Counted from the stretch's first letter, positions 16,092 to 23,634 are shown. The stretch: DNA of 45,024 nt from DAIRET01 sp036795455 (GCA_036795455.1 DAIRET010000005.1:1-45024), one strand, 5' to 3'. Notes: generated by a model from the letters alone, not told the origin. Numbers and translations are program-made.

Positions 16092-16494
16092 TTTTTTCTC
16101 CATAATTATTACGATTTCTGTATCTTCTTCTTTTTCGATTCCCGAATTGAAAATCGAAATTTATTTCAATTAATTTAAGACGTTGTTGCTGTAAAAGACT
16201 TATTGAATCGAGTGCATTCAACTGGTCTGATTTATAAACTTTTATTCCTGCTGCGGTTAAAAAGCGGAGTGCATTTTCGCTTATTCTGGTTGTTACAACT
16301 GCATCCACATTGTTTTCGATAATAATCTGGGCAGCTTGAATACAAGAGCCGCCCAGAATATTAACAAACGGGTTACGGATAATAATCTCATTTTCAGTAT
16401 CTGTATCATAAATAAAAAAATACTCGCTTTTACCGAAAGATTCAGATATTGGAGAAGATTTATCCGGTTTGGTTAATGCCGCAGCAATTTTCAC
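16081..16494 (-). CDS. NifX/ORP-like carrier protein (paralogue 3), basic C-terminal tail
   Basis: 137 residues: MKIAAALTKPDKSSPISESF, GKSEYFFIYD, GGSCIQAAQIIIENNVDAVV and TTRISENALRFLTAAGIKVY match the NifX/ORP fold over the first 90-100 residues. The remaining 35 residues are a linker plus a very basic tail (GNRKRRRYRNRNNYGEKNES) not typical of the family. It starts at GTG immediately after the TAA of the DUF5320 gene (TAAGTG) and ends 11 bp inside the next NifX-like gene, so the three genes are tightly coupled. The tail could be a real nucleic-acid or protein-binding extension, or the product of an old frameshift near the end. Confidence 0.86.
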   Translation of the reverse strand: MKIAAALTKPDKSSPISESFGKSEYFFIYDTDTENEIIIRNPFVNILGGSCIQAAQIIIENNVDAVVTTRISENALRFLTAAGIKVYKSDQLNALDSISLLQQQRLKLIEINFDFQFGNRKRRRYRNRNNYGEKNES

Positions 16495-16737
16495 TTAACG
16501 TCCGGCTCTTCTACCGTTACCGAAGCCGCGTTTTCTTCTACCGCCTACAAAGCAATTACCCCGTCCTCCGCCATAAGGGCGTCCGCCTCTGCCGACACCG
16601 TAGAGAACTTCCTTCTCTGAAGATGATTGAGTTGAGGACTGTTCCTTAGTTTCTTTAACTTCCTCCCGGCACATTCCTCTTTTTCTTCCCGTCATTGGTC
16701 CTTGACCTTCAGGACCTGTTTTATCGAATCCAGGCAT
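16495..16737 (-). CDS. DUF5320-type Gly/Arg-rich small protein
   Basis: 80 residues beginning MPGFDKTGPEGQGPMTGRKR, the hallmark start of the DUF5320 family, followed by a Ser/Gln/Glu-rich spacer and a Gly/Arg-rich tail (GGRPYGGGRGNCFVGG and RRKRGFGNGRRAGR). Cysteines are few (one in each half). The family has no established biochemical role but is found again and again beside NifX-like and MinD-type genes in anaerobic bacteria and archaea. It has a strong SD (AGGAGG) 4 nt before the ATG and is the first gene after the 125-bp gap, so a promoter may lie just upstream. Confidence 0.88.
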   Translation of the reverse strand: MPGFDKTGPEGQGPMTGRKRGMCREEVKETKEQSSTQSSSEKEVLYGVGRGGRPYGGGRGNCFVGGRRKRGFGNGRRAGR

Positions 16738-16862
16738 AATGCCTCCTTGTTTTGTTGTTGTTTAATTTTGTTTTATAGTGTTTCAGTTTTGTCTCATTAA
16801 AATCTACGTTCAAGATTACAAACATTAATTTTACATCCTCTTATTTCATGCAGACTTAGTAA
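16738..16862 (-). promoter_or_regulatory. 125-bp gap, possible internal promoter of the ORP-like operon
   Basis: This is the largest gap within the minus-strand run. It lies before the DUF5320/NifX/MinD core. I saw no good sigma-54 (GG-N10-GC) element and no terminator. It contains AT-rich sequence with a TTGAAC-like hexamer and a strong SD at its gene-proximal end. Promoter status is a guess from position. Confidence 0.25.
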
Positions 16863-17249
16863 TCAGTTATCAAATTTCAATTTTTCCGAACCTGCAAATA
16901 CTTCTTCAGCTTTAAATACTGCCACAGCTCTACCCGGCAGCCTGGCAGGGTTCATTTTCTTCATGTAATCAAAAATTTCACCCGATTCATAATACTCAAG
17001 GCTTCCTTTTATCTGGTAAGATTTTTTTTCTTCCGTTATAAAAAGGATTGCTCCTTTGCTGCCGGAGGAAATATTTTTTCTTGTTTTGTCGAAGAAATTG
17101 TCTGCAATTATTATTGTACCCGGATCATAAATCCATGTACATGTTGCATAAATTGAGTTAGGTATTCCATCCTTATCAGCAGTTGAAAAAACAATCGGGT
17201 CTTTCCGGGCTTCCCAGGCTTTTAATACTATTTCAGGTAATTTTCCCAT
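16863..17249 (-). CDS. Pyridoxamine 5'-phosphate oxidase-family flavoprotein
   Basis: 128 residues with the split-barrel FMN-binding fold: IVFSTADKDGIPNSIYATCT, IIIADNFFDKTRKNISSGSK (the phosphate-binding TRKN segment), GAILFITEEKKSYQIKGSLE and PGRAVAVFKAEEVFAG. Members of this family bind FMN or F420, or act as heme-binding proteins; pyridoxal synthesis is unlikely because the specific PNPOx motifs are missing. Close homologues are frequent beside CGGC and Mrp genes in anaerobes. It lies 42 bp downstream of the CGGC gene. Confidence 0.83.
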   Translation of the reverse strand: MGKLPEIVLKAWEARKDPIVFSTADKDGIPNSIYATCTWIYDPGTIIIADNFFDKTRKNISSGSKGAILFITEEKKSYQIKGSLEYYESGEIFDYMKKMNPARLPGRAVAVFKAEEVFAGSEKLKFDN

Positions 17250-17291
17250 TCCTTGTTTCCTTAATTAATTACTATTATAGTTCTACTAAAA

Positions 17292-17738
17292 TCAATCATA
17301 CTTTAATCTGATTTCCGTATTTGTTAATGTCGGTTTAATAAACTCTTTCCACTCCGGTGTATTCCATGTTTTTAACTGTGTATGGGTAAGGTAATATTTC
17401 TCCGGTATGGGGTGGGTACCGACTACAACTCGCAACCCGAATTTAACTTCAATAAATTTTTTGAAGTAGTTAATCCTTGGACAAGGTGGATAACCGACAA
17501 CCATACCGGTTGCAAAGTGAATTACTTCTGCTCCATTTTTTTTCATTTCCTCTGGTGCATATTCAATATTTCCGCCGGGGCAGCCTGCGCAAGTAGTATA
17601 ACCGACAACTTCTACATCTTTTTCTTTGTAGATGTCGAATGCTCCTTCTCTTTCTTTCAAAGCACGAAAGCATTTTCCTCCGGCACAACCGGAGTACCTG
17701 TTACAAATAATAATACCGATTTTTACATTCTTTTGCAT
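17292..17738 (-). CDS. CGGC-domain protein
   Basis: 148 residues from Met at 17738, beginning MQKNVKIGIIICNRYSGCAG. Conserved cysteine clusters are CNRYSGCAGGKC near the N-terminus, TTCAGCPGGNIEY (about residues 50-62) and GYPPCPRI further on. The family (PF08821) is thought to bind metals through these cysteines, but no biochemical role is established. An upstream ATG at 17774 would extend into the trmO gene by 17 bp. The downstream start is preferred because it leaves 19 bp after the trmO stop and has AGAAG in SD position. It fits the Fe-S/metal theme of the operon. Confidence 0.85.
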   Translation of the reverse strand: MQKNVKIGIIICNRYSGCAGGKCFRALKEREGAFDIYKEKDVEVVGYTTCAGCPGGNIEYAPEEMKKNGAEVIHFATGMVVGYPPCPRINYFKKFIEVKFGLRVVVGTHPIPEKYYLTHTQLKTWNTPEWKEFIKPTLTNTEIRLKYD

Positions 17739-17757
17739 GTTACTTCTCTTATACTTT

Positions 17758-18255
17758 TTACTTGAATCTTTCATCAGATTTTATTTTTTTTGATAGAGTC
17801 TCATTTCCACTTAGCCAGCCATTTTTTTCATTTACAACATTATCAAAAAAACTGGCGTACGGTTTAATATCTAAAAGAGGCGTTCCATCAATAATATCGA
17901 CATTCTCAATGTAAATTCTATTTTGTTCTACTTTTTTCACTTTAACTACAGACATCCCGATTGAATTCGGTCTGTTCGGTGCGCGAGTAGCGAAAACTCC
18001 GTGAGACTTTTTATCCAGAAAAGGAATCACCTCTAATTGAAATCCATTTGCCAAATGGAAATGATAAATCAAAATAATATGAGAGAAACCATCAAGGCTT
18101 TTCAGCCCGTCATAGAATTCATCAAAAACCTCGACAACACCGCCAATACCTTCGGCACCGGATGGTTGAATCGGAACTCCTACTACAGAAGTAAACTGCG
18201 AATGAATAATTCCAATAGGTTTATAAATTAATTCTTTCTCTCTCACATTAATCAA
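17758..18255 (-). CDS. TrmO/TsaA-family tRNA-t6A37 methyltransferase-like protein
   Basis: 165 residues of the UPF0066/VirR-TsaA barrel family: YKPIGIIHSQFTSVVGVPIQ, VVEVFDEFYDGLKSLDGFSH, IILIYHFH, then the SAM-site segment HGVFATRAPNRPNSIGMSVV and the closing DGTPLLDIKPY. E. coli TrmO N6-methylates t6A at position 37 of tRNA-Thr and is longer (about 235 residues). The short version, widespread in archaea and anaerobes next to Mrp or NifX genes, lacks the C-terminal domain and may act on something else. Its start overlaps the stop of the Mrp gene by 4 nt (ATGA), so the two are translationally coupled. Confidence 0.85.
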   Translation of the reverse strand: MINVREKELIYKPIGIIHSQFTSVVGVPIQPSGAEGIGGVVEVFDEFYDGLKSLDGFSHIILIYHFHLANGFQLEVIPFLDKKSHGVFATRAPNRPNSIGMSVVKVKKVEQNRIYIENVDIIDGTPLLDIKPYASFFDNVVNEKNGWLSGNETLSKKIKSDERFK

Positions 18256-19085
18256 TTGTTTTGACCCGGGTTAATCATATATTTTGAGTTAATCACGTTT
18301 GCAATACCTTTGAATGCAGATGTAACTTCACAATCCGGTTTTTCAAGGACTATCGGCTTCCCTTTATCGCTTAAAATACGTGCATCAATATCTATCGGAA
18401 TAGAGCCGAGAAACTGAACATTGAGCGAAGTTGCAAGTTCTTTACCGCCGCCTTCACCGAATATATTCAACACTGCACTACAATGCGGACAAACAAAACC
18501 GGACATATTTTCCACAATTCCGATAAAAGGGATTTCGAGTTTCTTTGCCATATTAACGGCTCTTTCTGCATCAAGCACCGATACTTCTTGCGGTGTAGTA
18601 ACAACTACAGCAATATCCGGTTTCATTTCCTGCCCGATAGTTAGAATTTCATCCCCGGTTCCGGGAGGCAAATCTGCAATTAAATAATCCAATTCGCCCC
18701 AATCGACATCAGCTAAAAACTGGTTAATAACTTTTGAACGCATCGGTCCCCGCCAGATTAAAGGTTGTCCGTTTTTAATCAGGCTTGCAATTGAAATCAT
18801 CTTTGCGCCATACTTTTCAAACGGAACTATCTTTTCATTCAAATAAATAATATCTTCATTCACATTCAACATTTTCGGAACATTAGGACCTGTAATATCG
18901 GCATCAAGCAGCCCTGTAGCATAACCTTCCATTAGAAGCGCATATGCTAAATTAACTCCGACTGTTGTTTTACCGACACCGCCTTTACCGCTGAAAACGG
19001 CAATGCGATGCTTAATTTTAGATACTGTTTCGGATATTCTCTTTTGTTCTTCTTCGTATTTTTTGTTTTGTTCTATATCGTGCAC
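18252..19085 (-). CDS. mrp: Mrp/ApbC/NBP35-type Fe-S carrier ATPase
   Basis: 277 residues. The deviant Walker A is FSGKGGVGKTTVGVNLA (about residues 32-48), followed by GLLDADITGPNVPKML. The Mrp signature is WRGPMRSKVINQFLADVDWG, and Walker B/switch II is LIADLPPGTGDEIL. The bridging-cluster CxxC is in VENMSGFVCPHCSAVLNIFG. Mrp proteins bind a [4Fe-4S] cluster at the dimer interface and hand it to apoproteins. In Desulfovibrio an Mrp protein is encoded with ORP (sometimes fused), matching this context. It lies 25 bp after the oxidoreductase gene and overlaps trmO by 4 nt. Confidence 0.95.
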   Translation of the reverse strand: MHDIEQNKKYEEEQKRISETVSKIKHRIAVFSGKGGVGKTTVGVNLAYALLMEGYATGLLDADITGPNVPKMLNVNEDIIYLNEKIVPFEKYGAKMISIASLIKNGQPLIWRGPMRSKVINQFLADVDWGELDYLIADLPPGTGDEILTIGQEMKPDIAVVVTTPQEVSVLDAERAVNMAKKLEIPFIGIVENMSGFVCPHCSAVLNIFGEGGGKELATSLNVQFLGSIPIDIDARILSDKGKPIVLEKPDCEVTSAFKGIANVINSKYMINPGQNN

Positions 19086-19110
19086 TTATTCACCTTTAAT
19101 TTTATAATTT

Positions 19111-20454
19111 TTATTTGTACCACTTTTTAATAGCGTCTACTGTTGCAGTTATAACCGGATAAACAACAGGTGAAGCTGTCAGCAATGGATGTGTTCCGAT
19201 TTGCAATGTATCAATATCCATGTCGGTCATTTTGTTTAAGATCATTACCGACATCATATTAATAAGTTCACCTACAGAATCTCCTCCCATTATCTGAGCT
19301 CCTAATAGATGATGCGAGTAGGTTGAAAATAGAAGTTTTATGGTTACTTCCGAAGCCCCCGGAAGCTTACCCGGATGTCTATCTATAGCTTTGGCTACTC
19401 CGACAACATATTCAAGTCCGTGTGCTTTTGCACGTTTTTCCGTTATACCGCTAACTGCAAATGATGTCTTACCTATCTTAGTAGCAAAAGAACCGAGTAC
19501 ACCCTGATACTTCCTAATTACTTTAATGGAATACAGATTGGTTCCGACAAGTCTTCCTTCAGCCATTGCAGTTGATGCAAGCATTATGTTAGATGATTCT
19601 CCCGTAAAGAAATCATATTTGGCAGCACAGTCTCCTATCGCAAAAATATCTTTATCTGAAGTCCTCAAATAATCATCAACTAAAATCCCTTTCCCTTCTT
19701 CAAATACTAAACCGAAGTTTTTCGCCAGTTCAAGATTCGGTTTATATCCGCATGAAACAATAACAAGATCGCAATTGATAATTACACCGTCATTTAATTC
19801 AACTCCTGTAACCGTTTTATTCCCCAATATTCTCTTTACACTTTTACCTGTAATTGTCTTACCACCATTTTCTTCAATTATTGATTTGATTTTTTCACCA
19901 AACTCTTCATCCATTGTCGGTAATAGCGTGTTCATCATTTCGATAACAGTTACATCTTTCCCTCCTTTTAAGAGCTCATCCGCAACTTCAATTCCGATAT
20001 AACCACCTCCCAATATTACAACTTTCTGTATCTTGTTGATTTTAGACTTCATTTCTTCAAGGTAGTCCTTGTCTTTTCTAACAAGAAAAACACCTTCTTT
20101 ATCGGCTCCTTCAATAGGGGGCATAACAGCTTTTGAACCGACTGCAAGAACGAGTTTCTCAAATTCCAATTCGGAATTATCTGCTAATAGTAGTTTATGA
20201 TCCGTTCTACCAACTACTTCTTCAGTAATTATTTCAATTTTGTTCGCTGCAAGCGGGGCATCGGGTAAAATGTTATCGTTTACTTCCTTTAATGTACTGA
20301 ACACATATGGTATCCCGCAGGGAATCATCGGTGTAGTTTCTTTTCTTACTAGTGCAATCTTTTTGTCGGGATAAGTATTTTTTGCCGATATTCCGCATGA
20401 AACTCCGGCAGGTCCACCGCCAACAATTATTATATCATATTTTTTCATCTTCAT
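19111..20454 (-). CDS. FAD-dependent NAD(P)H oxidoreductase (NADH oxidase/CoA-disulfide reductase type)
   Basis: 447 residues. FAD-binding Rossmann motif DIIIVGGGPAGVSCG is at residues 7-21. The single redox cysteine is in PMIPCGIPYVF (Cys46), as in NADH oxidases and CoA-disulfide reductases. The NAD(P)H-binding motif is VVILGGGYIGIEVADELLKG (about residues 158-177), the FAD motif is GDCAAKYDFFTG, and the C-terminal dimerisation domain is THPLLTASPVVYP. No rhodanese domain follows. It probably uses NAD(P)H to reduce a disulfide, persulfide or O2. As the first gene of the long run it may supply electrons or thiols to the cluster-assembly proteins. The exact substrate cannot be told. Confidence 0.88.
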   Translation of the reverse strand: MKMKKYDIIIVGGGPAGVSCGISAKNTYPDKKIALVRKETTPMIPCGIPYVFSTLKEVNDNILPDAPLAANKIEIITEEVVGRTDHKLLLADNSELEFEKLVLAVGSKAVMPPIEGADKEGVFLVRKDKDYLEEMKSKINKIQKVVILGGGYIGIEVADELLKGGKDVTVIEMMNTLLPTMDEEFGEKIKSIIEENGGKTITGKSVKRILGNKTVTGVELNDGVIINCDLVIVSCGYKPNLELAKNFGLVFEEGKGILVDDYLRTSDKDIFAIGDCAAKYDFFTGESSNIMLASTAMAEGRLVGTNLYSIKVIRKYQGVLGSFATKIGKTSFAVSGITEKRAKAHGLEYVVGVAKAIDRHPGKLPGASEVTIKLLFSTYSHHLLGAQIMGGDSVGELINMMSVMILNKMTDMDIDTLQIGTHPLLTASPVVYPVITATVDAIKKWYK

Positions 20455-20651
20455 TCCATCATGTATTAGTTAATAAATAAAAATTCTTCATCTTCAAATG
20501 CACATCATACTTCATATAGTTGGTTTTCTTAATTTTCATTTTCATAAGGTTTTCCCGCTTCGTAAGAATAGTTGTAAAACGAATACAAAGCTATCAACCG
20601 AAACAATGGGTTTACTTTTTTAAAATCATTGCTCTTCATTAAAAAGTAGTA

Positions 20652-21692
20652 TTAATGATTATTACTCATAAAGAATCGTTCACCATTGTAGATGTATTCT
20701 TTTAACAATCCACGGTTCAGCATATCGCTAATCTGATCCATCGATCCGCCGATACTGCTTATGAAACTTTTTACCGCTGCTTCCCGCATCGGATGTACCG
20801 ATACAATTCCAAGCATTTCGTTTTCAATATCAAAACTTGCATGAAAGTCATTACTTTCAGGGCAGCATAACATATCAACATCGGAAAGGTTACTTTTAAT
20901 GAATTCAGAAATTTCTTTCAGTTTCTCCTTTGACGGAGCTACGCCGTAATTTTCAATTGGAGGGCGAATAGGTATAGCAAAGTAAGAAAGTTTTCTTTTC
21001 AATGTTTTAAGGAAATTACATGTTTTCTCAACATCTTCAAGATCATCATTCATATCTTTTACAAGCATAGTTTCAGTAGTTAGAACACCGTTATAGGATT
21101 GTGAAAATTGATAAACACCGTTCAATACTTTTTCGATATCCAGGCGGCGGTGGGGACGGTTAATCTTTAACCATTTTTCTTCATCTGTCGTGTCCACTTT
21201 TACAGATACATAATCGGCGAAATAAAGGTTTTCTTTTACGTTGTCATTCCATAACAGAGAACTGTTCGTAAATACAGCTATTTTGTAACCGAATTCGCGG
21301 ACAAGCATTATTGACTTCCCGAGATTTACATCAAGAGTAGGCTCACCATTAGGGACAAAAGAGATATAATCGAAATGCACCTTGTTTTTTTCGAGCTCTT
21401 CCACTTTCTTTTTTAAATAAAGATATAACTCATGAGGTGAAAGACAATAGTCAACACAGGTTGAACAGCATTCCGTATCACCTGCCTGGCAGTATACACA
21501 GTTATAACAGCATGTATTCGGCTTGATATTATTTACACCAAGACTAATCCCCAGTCTTCTTGAAGGAACCGGTCCATATGTAATTTTACATGCACATGCT
21601 TTATTCGAGATAATACTATTTTCAAGTTTATTGATAACTTTATCAGCTTGACGTTTTGCGACCCTCTTTATATTTTCTCTTAGTTTTGACAT
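20652..21692 (-). CDS. Radical SAM protein (COG0731-like)
   Basis: 346 residues with the radical SAM CxxxCxxC motif in NTCCYNCVYCQAG (Cys61, 65, 68). It is preceded by ITYGPVPSRRLGISLGVN, the typical N-terminal signature of this Fe-S oxidoreductase group. The barrel has FDYISFVPNGEPTLDVNLGK (GEPTL, the GGE-like SAM motif), IAVFTNSSLLW and DYVSVKVDTTDEEKWLKINR. Extra cysteines cluster at 75, 76, 79 and 83 and at 33 and 35, suggesting further Fe-S or metal sites. The product is unknown. It is transcribed towards the long operon (197-bp gap) and divergently from the sigma-54 activator, so both may share the TTGC-rich control region. Confidence 0.9.
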   Translation of the reverse strand: MSKLRENIKRVAKRQADKVINKLENSIISNKACACKITYGPVPSRRLGISLGVNNIKPNTCCYNCVYCQAGDTECCSTCVDYCLSPHELYLYLKKKVEELEKNKVHFDYISFVPNGEPTLDVNLGKSIMLVREFGYKIAVFTNSSLLWNDNVKENLYFADYVSVKVDTTDEEKWLKINRPHRRLDIEKVLNGVYQFSQSYNGVLTTETMLVKDMNDDLEDVEKTCNFLKTLKRKLSYFAIPIRPPIENYGVAPSKEKLKEISEFIKSNLSDVDMLCCPESNDFHASFDIENEMLGIVSVHPMREAAVKSFISSIGGSMDQISDMLNRGLLKEYIYNGERFFMSNNH

Positions 21693-21734
21693 TTTTTTAC
21701 TTTTTGTTTTTTTTGTATTAATTCGTCTAATTCT

Positions 21735-21740
21735 GTGCCA
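21735..21740 (-). promoter_or_regulatory. TGGCAC half-site, possible sigma-54 -24 element
   Basis: On the minus strand TGGCAC (perfect -24 consensus) lies 43 nt before the radical SAM start codon, a suitable distance. The matching -12 position reads TAGAC instead of TTGCA, so the GC dinucleotide is missing. This is therefore only a candidate, made more interesting by the divergent sigma-54 activator and the upstream repeats. Confidence 0.3.
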
Positions 21741-21766
21741 TCAAAAAAACTGTGTTTTCAGACCAA

Positions 21767-21841
21767 ATTGCAATCCGAAACATTGCATAATTGCAGAATT
21801 GCAATTATATTGCAATTGCGTTGCACGATTGCAATTGCAAT
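21767..21841. promoter_or_regulatory. Cluster of nine TTGC motifs / ATTGCAAT palindromes (candidate UAS)
   Basis: Nine TTGC cores begin at 21768, 21783, 21791, 21799, 21810, 21816, 21821, 21829 and 21835. Several form the perfect 8-bp palindrome ATTGCAAT, and 21828-21841 forms the 14-bp palindrome ATTGCAATTGCAAT. They fill the intergenic space between the radical SAM gene and the sigma-54 activator. Seen from the radical SAM side they lie upstream of the TGGCAC half-site at the distance expected of enhancer-type binding sites. They are probably bound by the Fis-type HTH of the adjacent activator (inference). Confidence 0.5.
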
Positions 21842-21865
21842 AAATTCAATTAGCGTAGGATTTTT

Positions 21866-23587
21866 ATGGAAGTATTAGGGATTATTGATAAAAACAAAGA
21901 AGCGATGATTATCCCGGACGGAATATCTGTAATCGGGAGGGATGAAAAGATAATAGTCTTTAATGAAGCCGCCTCAAGAATTACCGAGTTTGAAGAGGAT
22001 GATATTGTAGGGGAATCATGTAGAATTTTATTCACTGAAGAGGACTTTCATTTTGTAGCGGATTCTTTAACTGAAAACCGCGCTTTTACAAATCTTGCCC
22101 TTAATATTATTGATAAAAGAGGGAACAATAAAAGCGTTCTCGCTTCAATAACACCGATTGTCAAAGATAATTCTGTTTTAAGTGTTGTTCTTGTTTTTAG
22201 GGATACAAACGAAATGCTTAAAATGGCTGAGGATGTTGAAGCAAAGACACAGGAATTGATAGACCAAAAAAACAAACTGGATGCAATTTTCAACAGCAAT
22301 ATTGAAGGAACGTTTACAATAGACTACGATTGGAATATTACCTCGTTCAACCTTTCCGCAGAAAAAATTACAGGCTACAAAAAAAACGAAGCTATCGGAA
22401 TGAAATGCTGGGATGTTTTCAAATCATCTTTATGCAGAAACGGCTGCCATATGGAGCAGACTATTCATAAAGGGAAATCAACAATCGGTAATGAACTTGA
22501 AATTCAAAATAAATCCGGGATGAAAGTGCCGATTAAAGTAAACTCCGGGATTCTCCTAAACAATAAAAACGAGAAGATCGGGGCGGTTGAAACATTCATT
22601 GATATTTCGGAAATAAAAAACCTTTCCGCACACTTGAAAAAAGAATTCGGCTACGCCAATATAATCGGTAAAAATAAAGAACTTGATAAGATTTATAGAA
22701 TTCTTGAAAGTGTTTCGGGAACCGATAGTTCTGTTTTAATTACTGGTGAAAGCGGAACCGGTAAAGAACTGGCAGCAAGAGCAATTCATATTTATAGCGA
22801 AAGAAAGTCGGGTCCTTTTATTGCTGTTAATTGCAGCGCCTTTGTTGAGAACTTAATCGAAAGCGAACTTTTCGGACATGAAAAAGGTGCGTTTACAGGT
22901 GCTATACAAAGCAGACCCGGAAGATTTGAATTGGCACAGGGAGGCACTTTGTTTCTTGACGAAATCGGCGACCTTTCTTTGACAATTCAAACTAAACTAT
23001 TACGGGTTCTTGAAACGCGAACATTTGAAAGAGTGGGTGGAAACAAAAGTATTAAAATGAATTCAAGAATTATTGCCGCTACAAATAAAGACTTGTTGAT
23101 TGAGATAAAAGAAGGAAGATTTAGAGAAGACCTTTTTTATAGAATCAATGTTATCAACATCCATCTACCTCCTTTACGCGAAAGGATGGATGATTTCCCA
23201 TTGCTCGTAAACCATTTTATTAAGCAGTTTAATGAAAGATTTTCAAAATCTATTACACATTTTTCGCCTGCTGCTTACGATTGCCTTGAAAGATATTCAT
23301 GGAAGGGAAATATCCGGGAACTTGAAAATGTAATTGAACACTGTTTTGTCCTTTGCAGAAGCGAAGTAATAATGCCGGAGCATCTCCCTGATAGAATACG
23401 CTGCCTAACCACTCCGCTGATTAATAAAATCGATCTCGGTATTGAAGAAACGGAAAAGAGAATGATTTTAAATACGCTGAATGCAAATAAAGGAAATAGA
23501 TTAAAAACTGCCGAAGCCTTGAGAATCAATCCTTCAACTTTATGGCGGAAAATGAAGAAGTACAAAATTGAGTTTAAAACTCATTAA
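21866..23587 (+). CDS. Sigma-54-dependent enhancer-binding activator with two PAS domains
   Basis: 573 residues. PAS 1 is at about 9-115 and PAS 2 at about 133-250, carrying cysteines 181, 190 and 194 (MKCWDVFKSSLCRNGCHMEQ). The AAA+ domain is at about 263-500: Walker A GESGTGKE (294-301), the sigma-54 contact loop GAFTGA (341-346), Walker B LFLDEIGD (363-370) and the R-finger region RFREDLFYRINVI. A Fis-type HTH lies at the C-terminus (NRLKTAEALRINPSTLWRKM). There is no receiver domain, so it senses directly, probably through PAS 2. It is divergent from the radical SAM gene and the long operon, matching DVU2106, the activator in the Desulfovibrio ORP locus. The 3-Cys PAS is common in anaerobe regulators and may hold an Fe-S or metal sensor. 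Confidence 0.95.
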   Translation: MEVLGIIDKNKEAMIIPDGISVIGRDEKIIVFNEAASRITEFEEDDIVGESCRILFTEEDFHFVADSLTENRAFTNLALNIIDKRGNNKSVLASITPIVKDNSVLSVVLVFRDTNEMLKMAEDVEAKTQELIDQKNKLDAIFNSNIEGTFTIDYDWNITSFNLSAEKITGYKKNEAIGMKCWDVFKSSLCRNGCHMEQTIHKGKSTIGNELEIQNKSGMKVPIKVNSGILLNNKNEKIGAVETFIDISEIKNLSAHLKKEFGYANIIGKNKELDKIYRILESVSGTDSSVLITGESGTGKELAARAIHIYSERKSGPFIAVNCSAFVENLIESELFGHEKGAFTGAIQSRPGRFELAQGGTLFLDEIGDLSLTIQTKLLRVLETRTFERVGGNKSIKMNSRIIAATNKDLLIEIKEGRFREDLFYRINVINIHLPPLRERMDDFPLLVNHFIKQFNERFSKSITHFSPAAYDCLERYSWKGNIRELENVIEHCFVLCRSEVIMPEHLPDRIRCLTTPLINKIDLGIEETEKRMILNTLNANKGNRLKTAEALRINPSTLWRKMKKYKIEFKTH

Positions 23588-23634
23588 AGTATTTTAATTC
23601 TTTTTCGATAATAAAGTATATACATGGAGGTATT

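Larger units (their letters stand above)
9376..20454 (-). other. Predicted 17-gene operon (ORP-like cofactor cluster)
   Basis: Seventeen consecutive minus-strand genes have no gap larger than about 125 bp; most are separated by fewer than 30 bp or overlap by 1-14 bp. The largest internal gap (16738-16862) could hold a second promoter, which would split the run into an upstream part (oxidoreductase, Mrp, TrmO, CGGC, PPOX) and a downstream part (DUF5320 onward). I saw no internal terminator hairpin. The grouping is inferred from spacing alone. Confidence 0.6.

Noticed and set aside
10359..16494. Nitrogen-fixation cluster, because of NifX-like and NifU-like genes
   Set aside because: No nifH, nifD, nifK, nifE, nifN or clear nifB is present. 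The gene set matches ORP loci better, and the NifX fold is not specific to nitrogenase.
20455..20651. Sigma-54 promoter for the long operon
   Set aside because: I found no GG-N10-GC arrangement on the minus strand in this gap.
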